From Paenibacillus sp. S150 (GTDB taxonomy: Bacteria > Bacillota > Bacilli > Paenibacillales > Paenibacillaceae): DNA of 64,000 bases. A program made the position numbers and the translations under genes. The notes beneath the pieces were generated by a model. That model had not been told where the DNA came from, ran no database searches, and saw nothing but the letters and a program-made list of their open reading frames with translations. Within the stretch, counting starts at the first letter, position 1. Every line of letters begins with the position of its first letter. Positions 16,604-25,193 of this stretch are shown here, piece after piece. Location of the stretch: NCBI RefSeq assembly GCF_019352175.1, contig NZ_JACBYI010000019.1, positions 46,620-110,619 on the forward strand. The letters run 5' to 3'.

Positions 16604-18250
16604 TTAAATATCGAAATCCTCGCGCTTAGCGGGACGTGTGCTTGTGCTGCTTGGACGTGCCGATGGTTTGCGGTCTCCGCTGCGTCCAGCACCTGCATCG
16701 CGGCCTGCACCGGAATCACGGTTGCCCTTGTAGCCCCCGCCATATCCGCCGCTGCCGCTGCCGCCGTAGCCGCTGCTGTAGCCTCCACGGCTGCTGCTTC
16801 CGCCGCTTGCATTGTCGCGGTTACCACGGTATCCGCCGCCGGTTCCGGAGCCTGTGCGGTTTCCGCCATATCCGCTGTTAGGCTTGCGTCCGCTGCGGAT
16901 ATCATTTTTGCCGCCGCGGCGTTTGGCGCGGATCGGATCCTCCGGCGTCAATTCAACCTGGGCATCCTTGTTGTCGCCGGTAAGCAGCTTCATTGCTGCA
17001 GACAGGAGCTGTACCGAGTCATATTGCTCAAGCAGTTGAATGGAGATGCCTTTGTATTCGTTCAATTCGGCGCCTTCTTCCACCATAGCCAGCAAACGCT
17101 CAGCCGTAATGCGCTGCTTGCCTTCAATGGCCTCAGCCATTGTTGGAAGCGGTTTGCGGGTAATGCGGTGACGGGTAACACGCTCGATCAAATGCAGGTG
17201 ATCCATCTCGCGCGGCGTTACAAAGGACCAGGCTGTTCCTTCTTTGCCTGCGCGGCCGGTACGGCCGATACGGTGCACATAGCTTTCCGGATCCTGCGGA
17301 AGGTCAAAGTTGATTACATGAGTCACGCCGGAAACGTCGAGTCCGCGGGCCGCAACGTCGGTTGCTACCAGCACGTCGATGCTGCCGTCGCGGAATTTGC
17401 GCATTACTGCATCGCGCTGGTTCTGGGACAAGTCGCCATGCAGGCCGTCAGCGGAATAACCGCGTTTCTGGAGTCCTTCAGCCAGCTCGTCAACCCGGCG
17501 CTTGGTACGGCCGAACACGATTGCCAGATCAGGAGATTCCATATCAATAAGGCGGCTCAGCGCCTCAAATTTCTGGCGTTCAGGAACTTCGATATAAGCT
17601 TGGTCGATCAGAGGTGCGCTGATTTGTTTCGGAATAACGGAAACATGCTGCGGGTTCTTCAGGAACTGCTGGGCAAGACGTTGAATGTTAGGAGGCATTG
17701 TAGCTGAGAACAGCATCGTTTGACGTTCTTCCGGCACAAGCTTGAGAATGGTCTGGATATCTTCCATGAAGCCCATATCCAGCATTTCATCGGCTTCGTC
17801 CAGTACAATCGTCTGTACATCATCAAGGCGGATGGTTTTGCGGTTAATGTGATCCAGGAGACGGCCCGGGGTACCGATGATGATTTGCGGTTTCTTCTTG
17901 AGTCCGCGGATTTGGCGGCCGATGTCCTGCCCGCCGTAAATGGCCAGTGAGCGAAGCCCCTTGAAACGGGTCAGTTTGCCGATCTCTTCAGCTACCTGGA
18001 TAGCAAGCTCACGTGTCGGTGTCATAATGAGCGCAAGAATCTTTTCTTCTTCCCGGGCAATTTTGGAAATGAGGGGAATCCCGAAAGCAGCGGTTTTGCC
18101 TGTACCGGTCTGTGCCTGGCCGATAAGGTCTGATCCGGTCAGCGCCAGCGGAATGGCTTGCTCCTGAATGGGTGTGGCTTCCTCAAATCCTAGCTCTGTG
18201 ATTGCTTGCAGCACTTTTGGCTCCAAGCCGAATTCTGCGAATGTTTTCAA
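16604..18250 (-). CDS. cshA: DEAD-box RNA helicase, CshA type
   Basis: 548 residues if translation starts at TTG 18250. An ATG three codons earlier (18259) is only one base from the AAGGAG site, so TTG at a 10-base spacing fits better and gives MKTFAEFGLEPK. Motifs: Q-motif ATPIQEQ, Walker A AQTGTGKT (46-53), DEAD (151-154), SAT (182-184), and ARGLD and HRIGRTGRAG in domain 2. After a CshA-type dimerisation region comes an Arg/Gly/Ser/Tyr-rich tail of about 110 residues, which binds RNA and may drive phase separation. Role: cold-adaptive mRNA decay and ribosome assembly. The transcript has a leader of about 230 bases. Confidence 0.95.
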   Translation of the reverse strand: MKTFAEFGLEPKVLQAITELGFEEATPIQEQAIPLALTGSDLIGQAQTGTGKTAAFGIPLISKIAREEEKILALIMTPTRELAIQVAEEIGKLTRFKGLRSLAIYGGQDIGRQIRGLKKKPQIIIGTPGRLLDHINRKTIRLDDVQTIVLDEADEMLDMGFMEDIQTILKLVPEERQTMLFSATMPPNIQRLAQQFLKNPQHVSVIPKQISAPLIDQAYIEVPERQKFEALSRLIDMESPDLAIVFGRTKRRVDELAEGLQKRGYSADGLHGDLSQNQRDAVMRKFRDGSIDVLVATDVAARGLDVSGVTHVINFDLPQDPESYVHRIGRTGRAGKEGTAWSFVTPREMDHLHLIERVTRHRITRKPLPTMAEAIEGKQRITAERLLAMVEEGAELNEYKGISIQLLEQYDSVQLLSAAMKLLTGDNKDAQVELTPEDPIRAKRRGGKNDIRSGRKPNSGYGGNRTGSGTGGGYRGNRDNASGGSSSRGGYSSGYGGSGSGGYGGGYKGNRDSGAGRDAGAGRSGDRKPSARPSSTSTRPAKREDFDI

Positions 18251-18487
18251 ATTATTCATGCTCCTTCTATACAGTGGACATTCCACATGCTTGTCTGTAT
18301 TCTTAAGTAGCGGTAAACACATTTATAGGCTGTCCAATCATGCCGGATTCTCTGCATGGTTTAGCCCGCATTGGGACCAAAAGCTGTCCTAAGATCAGGC
18401 TATTTGAATACGCCTGAACAATTGTATTCCGCACACTAAGCAATGCAAAAATACCATTGTAACGTCCTACTCAAGAATATCCTATAC

Positions 18488-18496
18488 ATTATATCA
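18488..18496 (-). promoter_or_regulatory. Extended -10 promoter of cshA and its long leader
   Basis: TGA precedes consensus TATAAT (18493-18488) on the reverse strand. Transcription from about 18481 leaves a 230-base untranslated leader, as is common for cold-induced genes. No riboswitch class was recognised in the leader (18251-18481). Confidence 0.6.
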
Positions 18497-18567
18497 CAAA
18501 CCCAATCAGGAATACCAGTGTATTCCTTTCTTTCATTACTTACATTACGCGTCAGAGGTGAATTTGC

Positions 18568-19395
18568 TTGTCAAGACTAAAACAAATCGGGAGTTACCTT
18601 GCAGTTATCTTCGGTTCAGCGATGATTGCAAGCGGCTTTAACCTGTTTTTAATTCCCCACAGACTGCTGAGCGGCGGGGTTTCCGGGCTCGCCATGCTGG
18701 TGGGCTACTTCACGCCGTTCAACATCAGTCTGTTGTATCTGCTGTTCAATGTGCCGTTGCTGGCGGCAGGCTGGTTCCAGCTGGGGCGGCGGTTTATTGT
18801 CCTCAGCATTCTGTCGGTAGGGGCGACTACCTGGCTTATGGCGCTGCTTCCCGAAGCGGCAGTCGCATCCGATATGCTGCTGGCGGCTGTTTTCGGGGGA
18901 GTGCTTGTCGGCGTCGGCGCCGGAATATCCTTTCGGGTTGGCGGCTCCTCCGGGGGCTTCGATATCCTGGGCTCGATCATCATCCGCTACCGTGATTTCC
19001 CTATCGGCAATGTGCTGGTCGGACTGAACGGGCTCGTGATTTTGGCCGCAGCCTATTTTGACAACAACTGGAACCTGGCGCTCGCTTCCATGGTTTCCAT
19101 TTATGTCTCCGGCAAGGTGGTGGATTTGATCCACGTCAGCCATATTAAGGTTACTGTATATATAGTAACGACGCGGACAGACGAGCTGCTGCAGCAGCTT
19201 TTGGGGCTCCAGCGCGGGGTCACCAAGATAAAAACGGAGGGCGCTTATTCTCATGTGGAACGGGACATGCTAATGACAGTGACAACACGTTACGAGCTCG
19301 CGGAGCTGAAACGGATCATCAAAACCAGTGATCCGCAGGCATTTGTGAACATCGTTGAAACGGTCGGGGTCATGGGTTCATTCCGCAAAAGGTGA
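18568..19395 (+). CDS. YitT-family membrane protein
   Basis: 275 residues from TTG 18568 after AGAGGTGA. Five to six membrane helices (about 8-180) include the family motif GISFRVGGSSGGFDILG; residues 195-275 form the cytosolic DUF2179 domain ending IVETVGVMGSF. YitT proteins are widespread in Firmicutes, several copies per genome, with no firm function. The C-terminal domain has a ferredoxin-like fold that may sense a small ligand (family knowledge). It stands alone. Confidence 0.9.
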   Translation: MSRLKQIGSYLAVIFGSAMIASGFNLFLIPHRLLSGGVSGLAMLVGYFTPFNISLLYLLFNVPLLAAGWFQLGRRFIVLSILSVGATTWLMALLPEAAVASDMLLAAVFGGVLVGVGAGISFRVGGSSGGFDILGSIIIRYRDFPIGNVLVGLNGLVILAAAYFDNNWNLALASMVSIYVSGKVVDLIHVSHIKVTVYIVTTRTDELLQQLLGLQRGVTKIKTEGAYSHVERDMLMTVTTRYELAELKRIIKTSDPQAFVNIVETVGVMGSFRKR

Positions 19396-19562
19396 ATCCG
19401 AAAAAAATGCGCATACTTTAAAATTATGATATATTAGAACCACGCAGGACCTTACAAATTTCATGAAGATTGTGATTTACCCTCTTTTTTCCTGGCACTT
19501 CGTTTTCCGATGAAACCTGAATTTCAATTCAGCACTATTCGAAAAAGGAAAGGGTGATTGTT

Positions 19563-19757
19563 GTGGAAATGGAAACGGTAAAACTGTCAGCAATCGTCAT
19601 GAGATGGTATCCGGATATGATACCTTTTCTGAAGCAGGATGAATTGAATTCTGTAATCGTTCTGCGTGACGGTCTGAGTATTCTGGAACCGGAAGATGCT
19701 ATGGATATTATCCATTACAGCATCTGTGAGCATCAGAATCCTGCGTATCTTCAATGA
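19563..19757 (+). CDS. Conserved-type hypothetical protein (64 aa)
   Basis: A small frame with GTG starts at 19554 and 19563 and an ATG at 19569. AAGGG lies 8 bases before GTG 19563, so that start is preferred. The product is acidic and soluble, with MRWYPDMIPFL and a C-terminal ICEHQNPAYL; no known motif. A terminator-like hairpin follows at 19785. Its codon use matches its neighbours. I do not recognise the family. Confidence 0.5.
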   Translation: MEMETVKLSAIVMRWYPDMIPFLKQDELNSVIVLRDGLSILEPEDAMDIIHYSICEHQNPAYLQ

Positions 19758-19784
19758 GTCAGGCGCTTGGAACCAGTTTTGATC

Positions 19785-19836
19785 TTGCCGCTTTGGATTT
19801 TGGCCACATGCCGAAATCCTGGCGGCATTTACTTTT
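19785..19836 (+). terminator. Terminator after the 64-aa gene
   Basis: TTGCCGC pairs with GCGGCA, with inner GGATTT/AAATCC and GGC/GCC pairs around CACAT; ACTTTTT follows. Confidence 0.6.
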
Positions 19837-20033
19837 TAAAATAGGGAATTTTACTGGCAGCGGAGTCGTTTTTTGCTTGATGCAAAGTTTAAAATCCGTA
19901 CATCCCGTTTATAAACAACAAGAGCGGTTTTAATGCGGCCAAAGTTACGGGGATTATTACAAGTCTGTTCTTTTTGGGCGCTGCCGTTCCTTTATACTTT
20001 AAGGGGAATGTACATAAAGGGAGAGAATAACAA

Positions 20034-21296
20034 ATGAATATCACCTGGGCTCTACTGATGATGGCTTTGGGAAGCGTTGGCGTTCAACATCATGCGAGCG
20101 AAGCCGATGTGGCCGCCGCCTTGCAGTCAGCCATGAATCCGCCAATCGCCGCACAGCACTCAGCAAATCCTGACGCTTCACAGAACACTGCGGGAGGGAG
20201 TGCAGCAACGCCTTCTCCGGGCGCCGCGCCGGACACCGGGGCTTCACCGGGCGCAAGTGCCGGAGCTGCAGACACTGCCATTCATACCGATCCGCAGCCG
20301 GATGCCCCCAAGGTCAAAGGCATTTACGTAACAGCCTACAGCGCCGGCGGGGCACGGATGGAGACCCTGCTCGACCTGCTGGACAAAACCGAGCTGAATT
20401 CCATGGTTATTGATATTAAGGATGATGCCGGATACATCACATACAAAACGGATAATGCGGAGCTTCAGCAAATGGGCCATCCTCAGCCGTTCATCGGGGA
20501 CATCAACAAATTGATGACCCGCCTGAAGGAGCATGAGGTATATCCGATTGCACGGATTGTTGTCTTTAAGGACTCGGTGCTCGCCAAAAAAAATCCGCAG
20601 CTTTCCTTCGTGAATACGGACGGATCTGTCTGGACGAACAAGGGCGGAGACAGCTTCGTTAATCCTTATAATCAGGATGTATGGAAATACAATGTGGATA
20701 TCGCCAAAGAAGCCGCCAAGCTGGGCTTTAAAGAAATCCAGTTCGATTATGTCCGTTTTCCCGAAGGCTTCGAAAAACGTGCGGATACGCTCAAATACAC
20801 AAAAAGCGACCGGCCCCGCGTAGAGATCATTTCCGATTTTGTTAAATATGCCAAATCGGAGCTGGGTCCGCTCGGTGTCCGTGTGTCCGTGGATATATTC
20901 GGCTATGCCGCCTCTGTCCCTGCTGCGGAAGGAATCGGCCAGGATTTTGTAAAGATCTCGAAGAATGTGGATGTCATCAGCCCAATGGTCTATCCAAGCC
21001 ATTATTCAACCGGTTGGTTTGATGTGAAGGATCCCGACAAGGACCCATACGCCACCATCAAGGGCTCCATGGTGGATACGCACAAGAAGCTTGATCCTTT
21101 GGGCAGCTACAAGCCGGTTATCCGGCCGTGGATTCAGGATTTCACTGCAAGCTGGCTCGGAAGCGGACATTATGTCAAATACGGCAAGCAGCAGGTGGAA
21201 GACCAAATCCGCGCCCTAAAAGAAGAGAATGTCGATGAATTCCTGCTCTGGAACGCCAACAACCGCTATACTTCAGATGTGGATTACGAAAAATAA
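20034..21296 (+). CDS. Secreted putative glycoside hydrolase (DUF4015)
   Basis: 420 residues: a short hydrophobic N-terminus (residues 3-17), an Ala/Ser/Pro/Gly-rich linker to about residue 90, then a TIM-barrel domain beginning KGIYVTAYSAGG. LNSMVIDIKDDAG, FKEIQFDYVRFPEG and VSVDIFGY are the conserved strand ends of DUF4015, which resembles GH13/GH114-like barrels; Asp and Glu residues there are the likely catalysts. The N-terminus is short for a cleavable signal and may act as an anchor. Probably exported and acting on cell-wall or extracellular glycan (inference). Monocistronic with a terminator at 21352. Confidence 0.8.
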   Translation: MNITWALLMMALGSVGVQHHASEADVAAALQSAMNPPIAAQHSANPDASQNTAGGSAATPSPGAAPDTGASPGASAGAADTAIHTDPQPDAPKVKGIYVTAYSAGGARMETLLDLLDKTELNSMVIDIKDDAGYITYKTDNAELQQMGHPQPFIGDINKLMTRLKEHEVYPIARIVVFKDSVLAKKNPQLSFVNTDGSVWTNKGGDSFVNPYNQDVWKYNVDIAKEAAKLGFKEIQFDYVRFPEGFEKRADTLKYTKSDRPRVEIISDFVKYAKSELGPLGVRVSVDIFGYAASVPAAEGIGQDFVKISKNVDVISPMVYPSHYSTGWFDVKDPDKDPYATIKGSMVDTHKKLDPLGSYKPVIRPWIQDFTASWLGSGHYVKYGKQQVEDQIRALKEENVDEFLLWNANNRYTSDVDYEK

Positions 21297-21351
21297 GCAA
21301 ATATGCTTCCAGCAATTATCCGGTTAACAATTCAATAAGCATTGCAAATAT

Positions 21352-21376
21352 GACCCCACTCTGTGGGGTCGTTTTA
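21352..21376 (+). terminator. Terminator of the DUF4015 gene
   Basis: GACCCCAC pairs with GTGGGGTC, followed by GTTTT. Confidence 0.75.
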
Positions 21377-21425
21377 CTGGGGATATGCCCAGGTATTGAA
21401 AATAAGAATGATGAGGCTTAATACA

Positions 21426-22790
21426 ATGATACCCACTACTTCCATGAAGCAAAAAGCAGGACAATTCCTGCATATTTTATTCCCCATCCTCATTACGCAG
21501 ATTGCCTTATCCGCTATTACCTTCTTCGACACCAATATGTCAGGCAAATTCGGAACTGGCGATCTGGCCGGTGTAGCCATTGGAACCAGCCTGTGGATTC
21601 CGATTCAAACCGGCCTTAGCGGTATACTGATGGGCATTACTCCCATCGTCTCCCATCTTATGGGCAGCAAAAAAGAAAAGGATGTGGCTTATCAGGTCAC
21701 TCAGGGCATGTGGCTGTCCCTGCTCATTTCACTGGCGGTCCTGGCATCCGGTACCTTTGCTCTTTCACCCGTCCTTGATTTCATGAATCTGGAGCCGCAG
21801 GTGCGTGATATCGCCTTCCGTTTCCTGTGCGCGATCTCGGCCGGAATTATCCCGCTGTTCGGCTATACGGTTGTCCGCAGCTGCATTGATGCGCTGGGGC
21901 AGACACGGGTGTCCATGTTCATTACACTTATTGCACTGCCGGTCAATGTGGGGCTCAACTATCTGCTGATTTTTGGCAACTCCGGCTTTCCACGCCTTGG
22001 CGGCGTTGGTGCGGGAGTGGCATCGGCCATTACATATTGGGTAATCTTCGCCATCTCGCTGCTCTTCATCTGCCGCTCGGAGCCATTCCGAAGCCTCCGG
22101 TTGTTCCGCAGCTTCTACTCCATGTCTCTGCGGAGCTTCAAGGAGCTGCTGAAAATCGGCGTACCCATCGGCTTCTCCATCTTCTTCGAGACGGCGGTCT
22201 TCTCGGCAGTGACCCTCCTGATGAGCCGTTTCGATACTGTGACGATTGCAGCCCATCAAGCGGCGATTAATTTCGCTTCCACTCTGTATATGATTCCGCT
22301 CAGCATCTGTATGAGCCTTACGATCCTCGTCGGCTTCGAGAGCGGGTCCGGCAGACTGAAGGATGCCCGGCAGTATGGAATGATGGGCATCGGGACAGCT
22401 GCGGTCCTCTCTCTGGCTACGGCCTTCGTGCTGCTGTTCGCAGGCACCCATGTTGCCGGCCTGTACTCGGATGAGCCGGAGGTCATTGCACTCATCCAGC
22501 ACTTTCTGATCTACGCAATTTTCTTCCAGATCTCCGATGCCATTGCAACCCCGACACAGGGAGTGCTGCGGGGCTACAAGGATGTGAATCCGGCATTCAT
22601 AATCTGCTTTGTCGCCTATTGGGCAATCGGCCTCCCTACAGGCTATCTGCTTGCAACCTATACCGGATTGGGCGCTTACGGCTATTGGGTCGGTCTGATT
22701 ACAGGTCTGGCCATAGGAGCCATCCTGTTGCTGTACCGCCTTGTCAAAGTGCAACATTCATATGATAGCAGGAACAGCGCTTCTGCTTGA
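21426..22790 (+). CDS. MATE-family multidrug/cation antiporter
   Basis: 454 residues from ATG 21426 (GAGG 9 bases upstream); the frame opens earlier over the preceding terminator, which cannot be coding. Twelve membrane helices in two similar halves, with TFFDTNMSGKFGTGDLAGVAIG in the first half and AAHQAAINFASTLYMIPLS in the second, are typical of NorM-like MATE exporters. These expel cationic drugs in exchange for sodium or protons. No regulator is adjacent. The terminator at 22805 is shared with pfkA. Confidence 0.92.
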   Translation: MIPTTSMKQKAGQFLHILFPILITQIALSAITFFDTNMSGKFGTGDLAGVAIGTSLWIPIQTGLSGILMGITPIVSHLMGSKKEKDVAYQVTQGMWLSLLISLAVLASGTFALSPVLDFMNLEPQVRDIAFRFLCAISAGIIPLFGYTVVRSCIDALGQTRVSMFITLIALPVNVGLNYLLIFGNSGFPRLGGVGAGVASAITYWVIFAISLLFICRSEPFRSLRLFRSFYSMSLRSFKELLKIGVPIGFSIFFETAVFSAVTLLMSRFDTVTIAAHQAAINFASTLYMIPLSICMSLTILVGFESGSGRLKDARQYGMMGIGTAAVLSLATAFVLLFAGTHVAGLYSDEPEVIALIQHFLIYAIFFQISDAIATPTQGVLRGYKDVNPAFIICFVAYWAIGLPTGYLLATYTGLGAYGYWVGLITGLAIGAILLLYRLVKVQHSYDSRNSASA

Positions 22791-22804
22791 TCATAGTCAA
22801 GCCG

Positions 22805-22834
22805 AAAAGACCGCCTAATGCCAGGCGGTCTTTT
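22805..22834. terminator. Bidirectional terminator between the MATE gene and pfkA
   Basis: AAAAGACCGCCT and AGGCGGTCTTTT form a perfect 12-bp stem with a 6-base loop. Confidence 0.9.
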
Positions 22835-22850
22835 GACAGCAATCTGTATT

Positions 22851-23822
22851 TTATTGAGAAAGACGGGAAGCCAGCTCGTAAAGCTCGGTGTCAAAGTCTT
22901 TTTTGGTATTTACCACAAGATCGATATCGGTCAGCGTAAGCTCGCCTTTGATAAGGCCGCAAGCTTTGTCGGAATAACCTTCAATCAGGGAACGCACAGC
23001 AAAGTCTCCCAAACGGCTGGCCAGGTTGCGGTCTCCGGGAGTTGGGGTTCCGCCCCGCTGAATATGTCCAAGCACTGTGACCCGCGCGTCCAGGGAGGCG
23101 TGACGGTCCTTCAGCGCTTGTGCCACATCTTCACCCTTGCCCACGCCTTCAGCGACAATCACAATACTGTGGCGTTTGCCTCTCGCAAAGTTGTCGCGCA
23201 TCCGGTCGGCTACCTCGTTCAGATCATAAGGCATTTCCGGCACCAGAATCGTTTCGGCTCCGGAAGCAAGACCGGCGTGCAATGCGATGTCTCCGCAGTG
23301 GCGGCCCATAACTTCTACGATGGATGAACGCTCATGCGAGGACATGGTATCACGGAGCTTATTGATGGCATCAACTACAACACCTACCGCAGTATCAAAG
23401 CCAATGGTGTAGTCGGTAAAGGAAATATCATTATCGATGGTACCCGGCAAAGCCATGGTATTGATGCCCAGCTTGCTGAGTTTGTTGGCTCCCTTGTAAG
23501 AACCGTCTCCGCCGACAACTACCAATCCGTCAATCCCCATCTCGTTCAGGATATCCGCACCCTTTTGCTGACCTTCGGGTGTCAGGAACTCCAGACAGCG
23601 GGCAGATTGCAGAATGGTGCCTCCGCGCTGGATGATATCACCTACACTGCGCAGATCCATCGGGAAAATGTCGCGGTTCAGCAGTCCCTGGTATCCGCGC
23701 TGGATACCAAACACTTCAATGCCAAAATAGATTGCGCTGCGCACAACTGCGCGAACCGCGGCATTCATGCCCTGCGAATCTCCTCCACTGGTTAATACTG
23801 CGATTTTTTTTACGTTTGCCAT
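22851..23822 (-). CDS. pfkA: 6-phosphofructokinase
   Basis: 323 residues with AGGAGG before ATG 23822. Conserved parts: the ATP loop TSGGDSQGMNAAVRAVVR, VVVGGDGSYKGA, the catalytic PGTIDNDI, the fructose-6-phosphate site MGRHCGD and HIQRGGTPTP. The enzyme commits fructose 6-phosphate to glycolysis and is allosterically controlled by PEP and ADP. The first loop has Gln where most bacterial enzymes have Pro (GGDSPG). It stands alone; in Bacillus pfkA is followed by pykA, which is absent here. Confidence 0.95.
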   Translation of the reverse strand: MANVKKIAVLTSGGDSQGMNAAVRAVVRSAIYFGIEVFGIQRGYQGLLNRDIFPMDLRSVGDIIQRGGTILQSARCLEFLTPEGQQKGADILNEMGIDGLVVVGGDGSYKGANKLSKLGINTMALPGTIDNDISFTDYTIGFDTAVGVVVDAINKLRDTMSSHERSSIVEVMGRHCGDIALHAGLASGAETILVPEMPYDLNEVADRMRDNFARGKRHSIVIVAEGVGKGEDVAQALKDRHASLDARVTVLGHIQRGGTPTPGDRNLASRLGDFAVRSLIEGYSDKACGLIKGELTLTDIDLVVNTKKDFDTELYELASRLSQ

Positions 23823-23886
23823 CCTGTTAGTTCCTCCTTAAAATTGTGCGGAGCCCGTTCTTAATCAGATAAATGCCCCACAGCAT

Positions 23887-24984
23887 CTAATACATATGCC
23901 TGCGTATCCAGCGGCTGTTCACGAAGAAGAACAATCTTGTCAGTGGACTTCTTCTCATCAGGCGTCTGGATACTGAGCGAACCTCCCGCTGTTCGCTGAC
24001 TTTCGGATCGGATAAATAAAGTGCCAGCAAGCCCTCGATGACCATACGATGCATTGAGGTCTCGGGAAGGTTCCGGACATCCCTGCGGGCCCACTCCACA
24101 ATGGAGGCGATCCGGTTCAGCATGGTATCGCTATTGTCATAATAATTGCAGAAATTGAGATCACCGCCGGCCCGGTCTTCATCCTGGTCAATCAGGTAAT
24201 CCAGCATAATGTGCAACCCGCATAGATGCGGAAAGTACGCCGCCCGGATTGCAGCGGCTGCCGATGTGCTCAGCTTAGGGTCGCATGAAGCCAGAAACAG
24301 CATAAACACCCCCAGGGTAGAGCCCGTTGCGGCCGCAAACTCGTTCCACTGCAAATGCGGGGCCCGTTTGCCTTCCACCTCCCACCATTCCTTCAGGGCA
24401 GACTCCCTGAGTTCAGGGCGGATGTGCTTGTAAACCTGAAGATCCGTATACAGTACGGCCAGACCATGCACTTCTTCAGCCGCCGCGGCATAACCGGGTA
24501 GAAGCGCAGTCATCTCCTGGCATTTGCGGACAAGCCTCTGCAGATATCCGCCGTCGTTCTGCTCACTGCGGAGCGCGTAATAGTTGACAAGCTCGGCCTT
24601 GGGATTGATAGCATCCAGCATGGATTGATGCAGCAGCCTGAAATCGTCAGGATCAAGAGAAGTGCTGCGGTCACATAGGTTGTCCAGATAATCACTGATC
24701 GTTTGATAGGCAACAATAAGCGGAATCAGTATATGTCGCATCGACAAATTGCCGGCGGCATATATTCCGCCGCCCTGGCAATGAAACTCCTTGGTCTCAA
24801 TGCTGGCAAGCGCTTGCTTCCGCAGCTCGGGATCGGGAATCCCTTCCGCATCCTGGCGCCAGAAATGGAGACATTCCCGCACTTCCGGCAGCACGTACTT
24901 GTAGACCCTGCTCATCAGCCCGATCGGGCCGCGAGGGCTAAGGTAACGGCCTTGCTCAAATTCATTCAATGACAGTGCCTCCAC
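23887..24984 (-). CDS. YtpB-type tetraprenyl-beta-curcumene synthase (DUF2600)
   Basis: 365 residues from GTG 24984 with AAGGAG 8 bases upstream. All-helical protein matching DUF2600, the family of Bacillus subtilis YtpB, which cyclises C35 heptaprenyl diphosphate to tetraprenyl-beta-curcumene. Two Asp-rich clusters could bind the metal-diphosphate: ISDYLDNLCDR (Asp98, Asp101, Asp105) and LDYLIDQDEDR (Asp262, Asp266-Asp270). The second-step cyclase (squalene-hopene cyclase-like) is not in the window. Baciterpenol-type lipids from this route are linked to spores in Bacillus (family knowledge). Confidence 0.87.
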   Translation of the reverse strand: MEALSLNEFEQGRYLSPRGPIGLMSRVYKYVLPEVRECLHFWRQDAEGIPDPELRKQALASIETKEFHCQGGGIYAAGNLSMRHILIPLIVAYQTISDYLDNLCDRSTSLDPDDFRLLHQSMLDAINPKAELVNYYALRSEQNDGGYLQRLVRKCQEMTALLPGYAAAAEEVHGLAVLYTDLQVYKHIRPELRESALKEWWEVEGKRAPHLQWNEFAAATGSTLGVFMLFLASCDPKLSTSAAAAIRAAYFPHLCGLHIMLDYLIDQDEDRAGGDLNFCNYYDNSDTMLNRIASIVEWARRDVRNLPETSMHRMVIEGLLALYLSDPKVSEQREVRSVSRRLMRRSPLTRLFFFVNSRWIRRHMY

Positions 24985-25119
24985 ATTGTTGTCTCCTTAT
25001 CCAAATCATCATTATTATAATATGCAGAGCGTATTTGTACAAACAACAAAATCACTTTCGCAAATCTGTGAAAGGTTCAGAAAACTCCTAAATTCTCCGG
25101 ACATGCCATCCGGTCTTTA

Positions 25120-25139
25120 TGCTATACTAGAACGCGTTC
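25120..25139 (+). promoter_or_regulatory. Extended -10 promoter and palindrome ahead of the MFS gene
   Basis: TGC-TATACT (25120-25128) is followed at once by the perfect palindrome GAACGCGTTC (25130-25139), placed over the transcription start like a repressor operator. Confidence 0.5.
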
Positions 25140-25193
25140 AATATTAAGTATGGATTACGAAGCCGTATTTCATATCCGGAGGAGTGCAACTTC

